A DNA stretch of 64,000 bases from Sphingobacteriales bacterium (lineage in GTDB: Bacteria; Bacteroidota; Bacteroidia; Chitinophagales; Chitinophagaceae). Positions within the stretch are counted from its first letter, which is position 1. Every line of letters starts with the position of its first letter. Shown here one piece after another: positions 42,254 to 50,777 of the stretch. A program made the position numbers and the translations under genes. Location: assembly GCA_016200915.1 (NCBI GenBank), contig JACQDV010000006.1, forward strand, positions 42,218 through 106,217. Reading direction: 5' to 3'. The notes under the pieces are model-generated. The model had not been told where the DNA came from, did not search any database, and worked only from the letters and a program-made list of their open reading frames with translations.

Positions 42254-42350
42254 TGGCAGATTACTTACATCGCACCGCTCAACCGCCTATCCTTGCTGCC
42301 TTCCGGCCCTGGGGAGGTTCAGCAGGAGCTGGTCGTGCAAGACCTGCCGG
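42254..42350 (-). ncRNA. ffs: signal recognition particle RNA, small bacterial type (4.5S)
   Basis: The minus strand contains CCCAGGGCCGGAAGGCAGCA followed by AGG, the conserved SRP domain IV hairpin with GGAA tetraloop and the asymmetric A/C loops that bind Ffh. The 5' end GCCGGCAGG and 3' end TCTGCC can pair (GGCAG/CTGCC) to close the rod. A TATCTTTG promoter is directly upstream, and a TTTTTTT tract (42253-42247) directly downstream terminates it. About 97 nt, the usual size. Confidence 0.9.
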
Positions 42351-42352
42351 CG

Positions 42353-42360
42353 CAAAGATA
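42353..42360 (-). promoter_or_regulatory. -7 element of the SRP RNA gene
   Basis: Minus-strand TATCTTTG followed by CGCC, matching TAnnTTTG immediately before the RNA. Confidence 0.65.
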
Positions 42361-42443
42361 AGCTGATACAGCTTATTAACCTGAAAAATTGGGAAGAAAA
42401 TAAACGCTAATAAGTTTCTAAAATAAATCTCTTTAATAAAAAA

Positions 42444-42974
42444 TTAATCCTCAATCGTGTATTCGTGAGAAATTTGGACAAGAGTAAGGGGATTACTCCA
42501 ATACCACTTAATCTCGTTTTTTGGAGGTCGTTTTCTGACATGCCAGACTGTGTCATAAAAACAGAATCCGATTCTAAATAAATTGTTTTTAGGATTTTCT
42601 TGTCTATGGGATATTGCCAAACTATTAAAACTAATTGTTTGGTGTGGTTTAAGCTTAATTAACTTGGGAAAATTAGCATCACATCCTGTAGCCTTAATAT
42701 ATATAGAATCATTATCGGTTGTAAAATTTTCAATGGGCCAATCACAGGTCCAAAGATAAAACGAAATTGCTGTGTCCTGATTATTCGTAATTGATGCAAA
42801 AACAAAAAAATTATTCTTGTTCATATTTTTATTTGCAGCTACTTCATTATAATAACCAGTATATAGTATTCTCGCTTTAACTGAAATCAATTCAAGTGAA
42901 TCTTTATTTGCAGAAAATACATTATTTGCCAGGAGAAAAAAGAGAAAAAGTAAAAGGTTCATTTTCTTGTTCAT
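42444..42974 (-). CDS. hypothetical exported protein
   Basis: A 176-residue protein, unrecognised. The signal peptide is MNKKMNLLLFLFFLLANNVFS. The mature part is beta-rich (LISVKARILYTGYYNEV, FFVFASITNNQDTAISFYLWTCDWP, LIKLKPHQTISFNSL, FRIGFCFYDTVWHV), similar to small immunoglobulin-like intracellular or periplasmic folds, with two Cys. It is encoded downstream of, and on the same strand as, the T9SS plug protein gene (26-bp gap), so the two may be co-transcribed. Confidence 0.65.
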   Translation of the reverse strand: MNKKMNLLLFLFFLLANNVFSANKDSLELISVKARILYTGYYNEVAANKNMNKNNFFVFASITNNQDTAISFYLWTCDWPIENFTTDNDSIYIKATGCDANFPKLIKLKPHQTISFNSLAISHRQENPKNNLFRIGFCFYDTVWHVRKRPPKNEIKWYWSNPLTLVQISHEYTIED

Positions 42975-43000
42975 CTATGATCAAATTATACATTACAAAA

Positions 43001-44314
43001 TCATTGATTATTCGTCCCAAACCTTATTCCCGCAGAATTCGCATAAGAATTCAGCTTGCTAACTCCCACCAGTTGATCAGCTCTTCCACCAAAAGGACGG
43101 TAATAAACTAAAATGGTGTACTGGTTTTCCGTTTCCCAGTAATTGTTATCAATGAGTTCGATATTTCCTTTTTTATCTTTTAATGCATAGCTAAAATCAT
43201 AATAGCCATTCTTTAAAAACAAGGAGGCTTGATACACTCCTTTTTCACCATTAAACTGCATTCGGTTATTATCGTTCAGTTCATAATTAGTAAGCTCACC
43301 ATAGATGTATAATTCTTTATCTTTTATAAACTGGTTAAGTGGTGGTACATAAGTAAAATGAACCGTTGCATAATCACCCTGCCAGTAAGGATTTAAATTA
43401 TCAATTCCTCCGCCTATATAATACATTCCATCCTGGTCGTGGTAATAATAGTAAGGTATCTTTTTACGGTCACCATCCGGTTTTACAAATATCTCTGTTG
43501 ATTTGTTAGTGTAATGAGCACTGTCAACCCTATCGCTCTGCAAACGAAAACTGCTGAGATTTAACCATCGCCATTCACGATAGCCGGGAAAGATGCAATC
43601 ATTCTCCGTATTATACTCCAGCACATTGCCACGGTTAAAAGTGGGTTGAATATCTTTAATAGGATTATCCCAGCGATAGTTCTGCAATATCACCACTTTT
43701 ATTTCCTGCCGTGGATTGGTTATTTGTAAGGCAGATGTTTCAAGGCTGAATTGAATTTTATGATGCGTACGCATGATCATTGAATTCAATGGCTGCATTA
43801 TTTGTGCATTAATACCAGCTTTACTGTCCACCACCAGGAAACGTTTAGTGAAAACGACATTCGATTCATTCCCGTTCAGAAAAACTTTTAAAACATAATT
43901 CCCCGATTTGCTGGGAAAAGAATTTTGTTCGGGTAAAAAAGCCTGGTAATGGGTGTATTTTGTTAATGCTACATTGGATAAACGATAAGTGCCGATACGA
44001 TTTTGAAAGAATCCTTTTATATAATCAAATTGGCTGTACATAGCCGGAGTCCAGTCGGCATTGCATAATTGATAGGTATAATAATAACTCTTTACATCAC
44101 CGTCCATATCATCAAAATGCAGTTCCAGCCGGTCGCTCCCGTTTAAATTAATGATGGGGTAACCTAACTGATCACCATACATATGAAATTTTACCGATTT
44201 AATGCTGGATTTATAAATTTTATCGGTAAGTACATCCTGTGCTTTTACATGATATGTTAAAAAACAGGTACAGATAAAAATAAATAGTGTACCGGAGTAA
44301 TGGCGCTGGTGCAT
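43001..44314 (-). CDS. type IX secretion system plug protein (DUF5103)
   Basis: About 437 residues from the ATG at 44314 (MHQRHYSGTLFIFICTCFLTYHVKAQ signal peptide; the frame extends to 44350). DUF5103 landmarks: SIKSVKFHMYGDQLGYPIINLNGSDRLELHFDDMDGD, YYYTYQLCNADWTPA, QFDYIKGFFQNRIGTYRLS and GDYATVHFTYVPP, plus C-terminal ILVYYRPFGGRADQLVGV. DUF5103 proteins correspond to the plug that closes the periplasmic side of the SprA outer-membrane translocon of the T9SS. It is consistent with the two T9SS cargo proteins in this window. Divergent from the FtsX-type permease gene. Confidence 0.87.
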   Translation of the reverse strand: MHQRHYSGTLFIFICTCFLTYHVKAQDVLTDKIYKSSIKSVKFHMYGDQLGYPIINLNGSDRLELHFDDMDGDVKSYYYTYQLCNADWTPAMYSQFDYIKGFFQNRIGTYRLSNVALTKYTHYQAFLPEQNSFPSKSGNYVLKVFLNGNESNVVFTKRFLVVDSKAGINAQIMQPLNSMIMRTHHKIQFSLETSALQITNPRQEIKVVILQNYRWDNPIKDIQPTFNRGNVLEYNTENDCIFPGYREWRWLNLSSFRLQSDRVDSAHYTNKSTEIFVKPDGDRKKIPYYYYHDQDGMYYIGGGIDNLNPYWQGDYATVHFTYVPPLNQFIKDKELYIYGELTNYELNDNNRMQFNGEKGVYQASLFLKNGYYDFSYALKDKKGNIELIDNNYWETENQYTILVYYRPFGGRADQLVGVSKLNSYANSAGIRFGTNNQ

Positions 44315-44361
44315 GGTTAAATAAAAAAATTTAGTTTTACAATATACCAAAATTATACCGT

Positions 44362-45591
44362 TTGAATATTTCCGCCTTTATTGCCCGCAGAATTGCCTTC
44401 AACACCCAATCATCTTTTTCCAAATTTATCATCAGGCTGGCCATTGTTGCCACCATGCTGAGTGTGGGCGGAATGATTATTGCCCTTTCTTTTGTTAACG
44501 GGTTTGAACAAACCATCAGCAATAAAGTTTTCAGTCTTTGGGGACATATCCGTGTGCAATACCTCACCACCGAGCAATTGGCATTAGCAGAAGAGACGCC
44601 TATTAAGAAGGATGAGGTTGTATTTAAAAAGTTAAAAGAATTTCCGGGAGTTGTTTCCGCTAACACATTTGCCACAAAATCGGTTTTAATAAAAAGCGAT
44701 ACTACCCTGGAAGGTGTTTTATTAAAAGGTGTTGAAAAGGATTTTGATTTTAGTGTGTATAATTCTTTTTTAAAAGAAGGTACATGGATGAATTATGTTG
44801 ACAGCGGTTATAGCAAAGATGTGGTGCTTTCTACCATTTCTGCTTCTCAGTTAAAAGTGAAAGTAAATGACTCGGTGCTGTTGTTTTTCCTGGAAAGTGG
44901 TGAAAATCCAAGAATAAGAAAAGCAAAAGTGAGCGGACTGTATAAAACGGGTATTGATGAGTATGACCGCAATATTGCCATTGGCGATCTCGACCTTATC
45001 CGCCGTATCAACTTGTGGAACGATAGTTTGATTGGTGGCTATGAGGTTTACCTGAAAGATCCCGGGCAAATGAATGCGGTTAATGATGAGATTAAAAATT
45101 CCCTGCCCATACAATGGGGCAGCAGAACCATACAGGAAGTTTATCCCAATATATTTGACTGGCTTAACCTGCAGCATAAAACAAAATGGATGGTGCTGGT
45201 CATTATTATGGTAGTGGCCATCATCAACCTTATTACCTGCTTACTTATTTTGGTTCTTGACAGAACCAATATGGTTGGTGTATTAAAAGCATTAGGTTCC
45301 CGCAACTGGAATATTCAGCAAATATTTTTATATCACGGCACAATCATTAGCGCCGGAGGTATTTTGTTGGGCACTGCTTTTGGTTTGGCATTTGCCTGGC
45401 TGCAGTCGGCCACTGGCTTTATTAAACTAAACGAGGAAGCTTATTATTTGTCCTATGCTCCGGTAAAGGTTATTTGGTGGCAAATAGTAGCGATTGATAT
45501 GGCTACGCTTGCCATTTGTTTTTTAGTGTTGATTCTCCCTTCTTTGTTAGTGAGAAAGATCACTCCAATAAAAGCTATCCGTTTTGAATAA
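44362..45591 (+). CDS. ABC transporter permease, LolC/E-MacB (FtsX) type
   Basis: A 409-residue inner-membrane protein with TTG start: MNISAFIARRIAFNTQSSFSKFIIRLAIVATMLSVGGMIIALSFVNGFEQTI, the first helix and MacB-PCD-like start typical of LolC/LolE homologues. There is a large periplasmic domain (about 60-270) and three C-terminal helices of the FtsX domain (MVLVIIMVVAIINLITCLLIL, HGTIISAGGILLGTAFGLAFAWLQ, IDMATLAICFLVLILPSLL, then VRKITPIKAIRFE). It likely releases lipoproteins from the inner membrane together with a LolD ATPase encoded elsewhere; it pairs functionally with the LolA-like gene at 24 kb. Confidence 0.9.
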   Translation: MNISAFIARRIAFNTQSSFSKFIIRLAIVATMLSVGGMIIALSFVNGFEQTISNKVFSLWGHIRVQYLTTEQLALAEETPIKKDEVVFKKLKEFPGVVSANTFATKSVLIKSDTTLEGVLLKGVEKDFDFSVYNSFLKEGTWMNYVDSGYSKDVVLSTISASQLKVKVNDSVLLFFLESGENPRIRKAKVSGLYKTGIDEYDRNIAIGDLDLIRRINLWNDSLIGGYEVYLKDPGQMNAVNDEIKNSLPIQWGSRTIQEVYPNIFDWLNLQHKTKWMVLVIIMVVAIINLITCLLILVLDRTNMVGVLKALGSRNWNIQQIFLYHGTIISAGGILLGTAFGLAFAWLQSATGFIKLNEEAYYLSYAPVKVIWWQIVAIDMATLAICFLVLILPSLLVRKITPIKAIRFE

Positions 45592-45633
45592 GCTTTTACA
45601 GCTTAATTGTAAATTGCAGTTTCAACTATCTCT

Positions 45634-45915
45634 ATGGCAGAAATTTCTGTGGGTGATGCGATTAAACTCTTCCTGCAAAAAAGCCGGTTAAAACAAAACA
45701 TACAGGCTTTGCAGATTGAAGAAGTATGGGCACAACTAATGGGAAAAACCATTGCCAAGTACACAGATAAAATTGAGATCATCGGCTCTACACTTTTCAT
45801 CACCACCAATGTTGCTCCACTTAAACAGGAATTACAATTTCAAAAAGAAAAGATCATTGAACGGGTAAATGAAGCCATGAAAGAAAAAGTAATAAAAGAG
45901 GTGGTTATACGATAA
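45634..45915 (+). CDS. DUF721 protein (DciA-like)
   Basis: A 93-residue protein: SVGDAIKLFLQKSRLKQNIQALQIEEVWAQLMGKTIAKYTDKIEII followed by LFITTNVAPLKQELQFQKEKIIERVN. The V-W-x-x-x-(M/V)-G-x-x-I/V-A-x-x-T core and the L-x-(I/V)-x-(T/V)-x-x-x-x-L-x-x-E-L-x-x strand are the DUF721 signature. DUF721 includes DciA, the loader-like partner of the replicative helicase DnaB in bacteria that lack DnaC. The assignment to DciA function is by family. It follows the FtsX-type gene on the same strand (42-bp gap). Confidence 0.87.
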   Translation: MAEISVGDAIKLFLQKSRLKQNIQALQIEEVWAQLMGKTIAKYTDKIEIIGSTLFITTNVAPLKQELQFQKEKIIERVNEAMKEKVIKEVVIR

Positions 45916-46004
45916 TCGTCATCCTGAAAACTATCATCGCCAATTCTGACTTAGCTCATCTGTTTTGTTTATTCAATTAATCAAATTTGGTTAAAAGATA
46001 TTTT

Positions 46005-46385
46005 ATGAGTTATACATCATTTGACCATCTTACCAATGAACATAATGACTGGCTACGTGCCCTTACCTTTTATGATGAAGAACTGGATACCATGGAAAAA
46101 AGATTAGCCGAAGTGGCTACCAAAAACACCAGTATGGAAGCCAGGGCGGGTGTTGAACATTTTCAAAACCAGTTTATCATTCAGCGCAACAGTATTGATG
46201 AACTGCAGCATGATATAAAAATTAACCTGCAACAACTGGCTCACCAGGTAATGACCACCGCCGGCCATGTAGAAATATTTTCATTAGACGAGCATGAAAA
46301 TATGCGGGAAGACTTTATGAGTTTTGAAAGAATCATGCTTGAACTCCGTCATGACTTTAACCGGTTTTTGAGTAAATGGATGTGA
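46005..46385 (+). CDS. hypothetical coiled-coil protein
   Basis: About 126 residues from the ATG at 46005 (MSYTSFDHLTNEHNDWLRAL; the frame extends 18 bp upstream). Entirely helical pattern: LTFYDEELDTMEKRLAEVA, then HFQNQFIIQRNSIDELQHDIKINLQQLAHQV and MREDFMSFERIMLELRHDFNRFLSKWM. No Cys, no membrane helix. Possibly a four-helix bundle; the acidic and His residues are not in any recognised metal-binding order. Function unknown. Its stop is followed by an 11-bp inverted repeat that may terminate transcription. Confidence 0.65.
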   Translation: MSYTSFDHLTNEHNDWLRALTFYDEELDTMEKRLAEVATKNTSMEARAGVEHFQNQFIIQRNSIDELQHDIKINLQQLAHQVMTTAGHVEIFSLDEHENMREDFMSFERIMLELRHDFNRFLSKWM

Positions 46386-46407
46386 GAGGTGCAGAAGCCG
46401 GAAGTCA

Positions 46408-46455
46408 GAAGTAAGAAGCCGGATATAAATTTTCTGATTTCATACTTCTTACTTC
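46408..46455. repeat. inverted repeat GAAGTAAGAAG / CTTCTTACTTC
   Basis: Perfect 11-bp arms (46408-46418 and 46445-46455), part of a degenerate GAAGTCAGAAGTNAG-type intergenic repeat. A related CTTTCTGACTTCTGACCTCC stretch occurs near 48735. It lies between two convergent genes and may terminate both. Confidence 0.55.
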
Positions 46456-46462
46456 CGACCTC

Positions 46463-47506
46463 CTATTTCAATCTTACTCTTGGATCCACTACACCGTATA
46501 AAATATCAGCCAGCATATTCACCAGCACAAATATTAAAGCAGAAAGCAAAACCGAACCCATCACTACCGGATAATCTAATTTCTCTAATGCATCTACGGT
46601 AACTTTTCCTATCCCCTTCCAGCCAAAAATATATTCTACAAAAAATGCTCCGGCTAATAATTCGGCAAACCAGCCAGTGATAGCAGTAATAACAGGATTT
46701 AATGCATTACGCAAACCATGTTTCCATATCACTGTTCTTTTGCTTATTCCTTTTGCATAAGCTGTACGGATATAATCCTGGTTCAATACATCCAGCATAG
46801 AGCTTCGGGTTAGTTGAGTAATGATTGCTAATGGACGAATGCCTAATGTCAACGCAGGCAATATCAAATTCTTTAACTGTAATGTTTTTCCATTCACATC
46901 ATAATCATATAAACTACCTGTTAAATGCAGGCCTGTAAAATGACTGAACAAAAATCCAAAAACATAAGCAATCAATATTCCCATAAAAAAGGATGGGGCT
47001 GAAATACCAACAATGCTGGTGAAAATGGCGGATGAATCCATCCATGTATTTTGTTTTACTGCAGCCAGCACTCCTAACATTATTCCGATAATGGTGGCAA
47101 ATAACATGGCAGCCACTGCTAATAAGATAGTAAGCGGCAATGCTTCTAATAAAATATCCCACACATCTCTTTTGCTTTGATAGCTCGTTCGCAGGTAAGG
47201 AACTTTAATGGCTAATTTATTTTCACTGCCGATAAAAAAGCCTTTTAACTTCTTCCTTTCAATTTCATCTTTACTATTAAAGCTTATTGGAGAAATATCG
47301 TTGAGGTAAAGGGTAAACTGCTTCCATTTGGGCTGATCGAGATACAATTCTTTTTTGATATTGGCAATCGTGGCAGAGTCACCTGTTTGTCCCAATACCA
47401 ATCGTGAAGGATCAGCAAATCCCTGGAAAACCCAAAATACCAGTACCACTACTCCCAGTAATACTAATATTCCGTACAATAATTTTTTGATGATGAATTG
47501 TATCAT
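46463..47506 (-). CDS. peptide/nickel-type ABC transporter permease (DppB/OppB-like)
   Basis: A 347-residue inner-membrane permease: MIQFIIKKLLYGILVLLGVVVLVFWVF (helix 1), a periplasmic loop longer than in DppB (about 28-115, SFNSKDEIERKKLKGFFIG), helices at about 120-145 and 165-195, then the EAA motif region LTRSSMLDVLNQDYIRTAYAKGISKRTVIWKHGLRNALNPVITAI and LAGAFFVEYIFGWKGIGKVTVDALEKLDYPVVMGSVLL. Family BPD_transp_1, DppB type. No partner permease, ATPase or binding protein gene is next to it in this window. It follows the DoxX-thioredoxin gene, from which it is separated by overlapping inverted repeats. Confidence 0.88.
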   Translation of the reverse strand: MIQFIIKKLLYGILVLLGVVVLVFWVFQGFADPSRLVLGQTGDSATIANIKKELYLDQPKWKQFTLYLNDISPISFNSKDEIERKKLKGFFIGSENKLAIKVPYLRTSYQSKRDVWDILLEALPLTILLAVAAMLFATIIGIMLGVLAAVKQNTWMDSSAIFTSIVGISAPSFFMGILIAYVFGFLFSHFTGLHLTGSLYDYDVNGKTLQLKNLILPALTLGIRPLAIITQLTRSSMLDVLNQDYIRTAYAKGISKRTVIWKHGLRNALNPVITAITGWFAELLAGAFFVEYIFGWKGIGKVTVDALEKLDYPVVMGSVLLSALIFVLVNMLADILYGVVDPRVRLK

Positions 47507-47516
47507 ATTACGCTGG

Positions 47517-47584
47517 TCTGACCGTCCCGGTCTGACCTTCTATCATAACCATTGTCAGACCGGGACGGTCGGACAATGGTTATG
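47517..47584. repeat. two overlapping inverted repeats (alternative hairpins)
   Basis: Pair 1: TCTGACCGTCCCGGTCTGAC (47517-47536) with GTCAGACCGGGACGGTCGGA (47554-47573), 19 of 20 paired. Pair 2: CATAACCATTGTC (47544-47556) with GACAATGGTTATG (47572-47584), perfect. The right arm of pair 1 lies in the loop of pair 2 and shares bases with it, so the two hairpins exclude each other. Each pair-1 arm also contains a small GACCG/CGGTC hairpin. The right end covers the stop codon of the upstream gene. Confidence 0.75.
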
Positions 47585-48689
47585 GATTCACTGTACTTAA
47601 TGCAGCCTTGCCCCATTTATGATCAATCACCTCTCCCTTCATCTTCATTAAACAAGGTTTGGTACGGGCTGCTGTTTTAATTTCCGTTCCATCGCAGGTG
47701 TAAATAGTAACTCCCAGCTTTTCATTTTCCTGGTTAAACAATTTATCTGCTAAATCTCCCTGCGATGTTACTACATAAACAGCTATATTTTTTGCTTTGG
47801 CAGCTTTATATATTCTTACAAACTCTTTATACCAATCATCTTTTATAGTAAGATCATCAAAGTCCTTAATAAAGAAAAAGTAATAATCTGTTGTTTGTCC
47901 TATTATTTCGGCTGTTGAATCAACACCGGAAAGAGTACTCAGCTTAAAATCTTTTATCGGTGGCAGATAGTTAGAACCTTCTTTTATTATTCTGTCCTTT
48001 CTATCAATAAACTTATATGTGTTCAGATCAGCCGGAAACCTGTCTGTAAATGTATATTGCTTTCCTCCTTTTTCATAGATAAATATTGTTTCCGTCACTG
48101 GCAGCACTGCATTGGCAGGAACTTTCATTTGCTCAACAATATTGTTACCAACTTTATAAGGCAAACAATCTTTCACCGGCAAATATTGCATCACATACCA
48201 TTGAAATCCGAAACTCAGTGCAGTAACGATCGCCAGCATACTTACACTTAATGATGATTTGAAAATTGGTTTTATTTTATTTCGGTAAGCAAAAATTAAA
48301 AGAATCAATGCCAGCAGTACCAGGTCTTTTATAAAAGATTGCTTGGCGGTTAACGGAATACAATCACCAAAACATCCGCAGGTTTTTATTTTTCCGGAAA
48401 GTAATGCATAACCTGTTAAGAAAGTAAAGAAGATGATCAGCAACAATAATAACCAGCTGAACAAACGCATTCGCCAGCCTAACAGTACGGCTACTCCGGC
48501 GATGATTTCAAAGGCATTCATCAGTACTGAAAAAGCCAGTGTATAATTATCCAGCAAATGAAAATTCCATGCTTCAAAAAACTCCAGCATTTTATAGCTC
48601 AATCCATAAGGATCATTTGCCTTCACCAAACCGGAGAATATGAATAAGACGCCTACAATAATTCTTGCAATATTTACTGAGATTTTCAT
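47580..48689 (-). CDS. DoxX family membrane protein with C-terminal thioredoxin-like domain (BT_3928 family)
   Basis: A 369-residue protein. Four to five N-terminal helices of DoxX/MauE type are MKISVNIARIIVGVLFIFSGLVKANDPYGLSYKMLEFFEAW, VLMNAFEIIAGVAVLLGWRMRLFSWLLLLLIIFFTFLTGYALLSGKIKTCGCFGDCIPL (Cys pair and triad CGCFGDC, MauE-like) and DLVLLALILLIFAYRNK. After about residue 165 comes a soluble thioredoxin-like region (FFFIKDFDDLTIKDDWYKEFVRIYKAAKAKNIAVYVVTS). It lacks a CxxC in the thioredoxin part. Possibly a membrane redox protein; family function unproven. Neighbour DUF1599 is a conserved partner in this phylum. Confidence 0.85.
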   Translation of the reverse strand: MKISVNIARIIVGVLFIFSGLVKANDPYGLSYKMLEFFEAWNFHLLDNYTLAFSVLMNAFEIIAGVAVLLGWRMRLFSWLLLLLIIFFTFLTGYALLSGKIKTCGCFGDCIPLTAKQSFIKDLVLLALILLIFAYRNKIKPIFKSSLSVSMLAIVTALSFGFQWYVMQYLPVKDCLPYKVGNNIVEQMKVPANAVLPVTETIFIYEKGGKQYTFTDRFPADLNTYKFIDRKDRIIKEGSNYLPPIKDFKLSTLSGVDSTAEIIGQTTDYYFFFIKDFDDLTIKDDWYKEFVRIYKAAKAKNIAVYVVTSQGDLADKLFNQENEKLGVTIYTCDGTEIKTAARTKPCLMKMKGEVIDHKWGKAALSTVNP

Positions 48690-48754
48690 TTGTTGTTTAT
48701 GGTTATATGGTTTAATGGTTTATTAAGACAACTTTCTGACTTCTGACCTCCGAT

Positions 48755-49309
48755 TCAATGCTTGCCTTCGCCGATCAGTATTAAAGCAAACGCTGCATAA
48801 TTTATTATGTCAAGATAATTGGCATCAATTCCTTCGCTGGCAACTGTTTTACCTTCGTTTGAAATGATCTGCTTAATACGCATCAGCTTCATCAATATCA
48901 GGTCAACAAAACTTTGCTGACTCATCTCTCTCCATGCTTCACCATAATCATGATTTTTATCTTCCATCAACTGTTTTGCTTTCAAAGCCATCTTATAGTA
49001 CATAGGTTCTACCTGGTCAACACTCAATTCTTCTGATTCTTCATTATGAATTTCATCCTGTATCATACCGATCAGTGCATAGTTGATAATACCTTTAAAT
49101 TCACTGGGAATATCATCTCCTATCACATCAACCTTTTGCACTTTTGTTTCCTGCAGGTTACGGATGCGTTGTGCTTTAATAAATATCTGGTCAACAATTG
49201 AAATTGGCCGCAGCACCCGCCAGGATGTTCCGTAGTCTTTTGTCTTTTTTATAAAAATATTTTTACAACTGCTGATAACTTCGTCGTACTGCTGGTTAGT
49301 ATTACTCAT
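48755..49309 (-). CDS. DUF1599 (nucleotide modification associated domain 1) protein
   Basis: A 184-residue protein with two repeats of the same short domain: CKNIFIKKTKDYGTSWRVLRPISIVDQIFIKAQRIRNLQE (about 14-53) and ALKAKQLMEDKNHDYGEAWREMSQQSFVDLILMKLMRIKQI (about 109-149), each with K-x-x-DYG-x-(S/A)-W-R. Pfam names this DUF1599/Nmad1, found in phage nucleotide-modification loci and, as this doubled form, as a housekeeping gene in Bacteroidota. Enzymatic activity unknown. It lies upstream of the DoxX-thioredoxin gene on the same strand and divergent from folP, a usual Bacteroidota arrangement. Confidence 0.87.
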   Translation of the reverse strand: MSNTNQQYDEVISSCKNIFIKKTKDYGTSWRVLRPISIVDQIFIKAQRIRNLQETKVQKVDVIGDDIPSEFKGIINYALIGMIQDEIHNEESEELSVDQVEPMYYKMALKAKQLMEDKNHDYGEAWREMSQQSFVDLILMKLMRIKQIISNEGKTVASEGIDANYLDIINYAAFALILIGEGKH

Positions 49310-49374
49310 GAAAACGCTTGTTCATTTAAAAATTTACTGCAATTTTATTGCCTGAAAGCAAATATAAGCCGCTA

Positions 49375-50205
49375 ATGTTTACACTCAACTGCAAAGGAAA
49401 ATTATTGACGATTGACAGGCCAAAAGTAATGGGTATCCTCAACCTCACTCCTGACTCTTTTTACAGCGGCAGCCGGTTTACCAATATTGATATGGTTTTA
49501 AAAGAAACAGAGACCATGATCAATGAAGGAGCATTTATTATTGACATCGGCGGACAAAGCACCAGGCCCGGCAGTGAAAGAATAAGTGCCACAGAAGAGT
49601 TAGGCAGAGTAATGCCGGCTATTGAAGCAATAATTAATCAGTTTCCCGAAACAATTATTTCCATTGATACTTACCAGGCCAAAGTAGTGAAAGAAGCTGT
49701 TGCTGCCGGTGTCAGTATAGTAAATGACATCAGCAGCGGAGATATGGATAATGAAATGATGAGGACAGTTGCTGACTTACGGGTTCCTTACATCTGCATG
49801 CATATGAAAGGAACACCAGCCACCATGCAACAAGATGCCATTTATGATGATGTGACCAAAGAAGTGCTTGATTATTTTATTCATAAAATAGCCCGGTGCA
49901 AAGAAGCAGGTATTCATGATGTAATTATTGATCCCGGTTTTGGTTTTGGCAAAACAATTCAGCACAATTTTCAATTGCTGAAAAAGATGGAAGTGTTGAA
50001 ACAATTGGGCAAACCAATAGTAGCAGGCTTGTCCCGAAAGTCCACCATATATAAAACGCTTGGCACTACTGCTGAAGAAGCATTGAATGGAACAACCGCC
50101 TTAAATATGATTGCCCTGTTAAATGGAGCAGCAATACTTCGGGTGCATGATGTAAAAGAAGCTGCTGAAACAATCAAATTATTTGAAGCATACCAATATG
50201 CCTGA
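49375..50205 (+). CDS. folP: dihydropteroate synthase
   Basis: About 276 residues from the ATG at 49375 (MFTLNCKGKLLTIDRPKVMG); the frame also has a TTG at 49348. It condenses 6-hydroxymethyl-dihydropterin diphosphate with p-aminobenzoate in folate synthesis, the sulfonamide target. Family marks: VMGILNLTPDSFYSGSRF, FIIDIGGQSTRPGSERISATEELGRV, IVNDISSG, YICMHMKGTPATMQ, VIIDPGFGFGKTIQHNFQLLKKM and PIVAGLSRKSTIY. Complete TIM barrel. No folate genes lie beside it. Confidence 0.94.
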   Translation: MFTLNCKGKLLTIDRPKVMGILNLTPDSFYSGSRFTNIDMVLKETETMINEGAFIIDIGGQSTRPGSERISATEELGRVMPAIEAIINQFPETIISIDTYQAKVVKEAVAAGVSIVNDISSGDMDNEMMRTVADLRVPYICMHMKGTPATMQQDAIYDDVTKEVLDYFIHKIARCKEAGIHDVIIDPGFGFGKTIQHNFQLLKKMEVLKQLGKPIVAGLSRKSTIYKTLGTTAEEALNGTTALNMIALLNGAAILRVHDVKEAAETIKLFEAYQYA

Positions 50206-50256
50206 AAATTTTTTTAATACCGCATTATCCCTATTTTCGTTTCAATAGAAAAAGCT

Positions 50257-50766
50257 ATGCGGTTAATTGCTCTTGTTTGTCTTTTTTTACTGGCAAGTTG
50301 TGCTAAAAACAATAAAAGTGATCTCCACTATTTGCAGGATTATGAAAATGCAAAAGGCTGGACAGGTATATCACTGGAAAGTGGTTTTGCTTACAGTGGT
50401 AAATATTGTCAAAAGGTTGCTCCTGAAACAGAATATAGCCACGGGTTCAATTTAACCTTAGCTGAAATCAGTAATGAACGGCTCAAGAAAATTAAAGCAG
50501 CAGTTAAGATAACTTGTCAGCGGCCGCAGGAAGATATTTTTTTAGTGATAGATATCTTTTCACCCGGTTTAAATAAAAGTATCAGCTATTCTTCCGGGCA
50601 AAGTCTTGCTGCAGGTTTAAAAAATAACAATAGCTGGGCCAATTGTACCAACGAATTATCTATCCCGGCAGATGCATCCGGCAAAGACATTGTAAAAGTA
50701 TATGCCTGGAACCCGAAACACCAATTGTTTTTTATGGACGACCTGGAAGTATCGTTTGAAAAATAG
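50257..50766 (+). CDS. lipoprotein, hypothetical
   Basis: A 169-residue lipoprotein: MRLIALVCLFLLASC with Cys15 in a good lipobox (LASC), then AKNNKSDLHYLQDYENAKGWTGISLESGFAYSGKYCQKV. The mature part resembles a small beta-sandwich (carbohydrate-binding-module-like) by pattern: DYENAKGW, SGKYCQKVAPETEYSHGFNLTL, DIFSPGLNKSISYS, VYAWNPKHQLFFMDDLEV. Substrate unknown. First of three tightly spaced genes; the following GT2 gene starts 12 bp after its stop, so the lipoprotein and the two glycosyltransferase-type proteins probably form one pathway. Confidence 0.7.
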   Translation: MRLIALVCLFLLASCAKNNKSDLHYLQDYENAKGWTGISLESGFAYSGKYCQKVAPETEYSHGFNLTLAEISNERLKKIKAAVKITCQRPQEDIFLVIDIFSPGLNKSISYSSGQSLAAGLKNNNSWANCTNELSIPADASGKDIVKVYAWNPKHQLFFMDDLEVSFEK

Positions 50767-50777
50767 AACTAAACATC

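Noticed and set aside
42254..42350. tRNA gene between the aldolase and the small exported protein
   Set aside because: The sequence has the SRP RNA core CCGGAAGGCAGCA, not a tRNA T-loop or cloverleaf. I found no convincing tRNA anywhere in the window.
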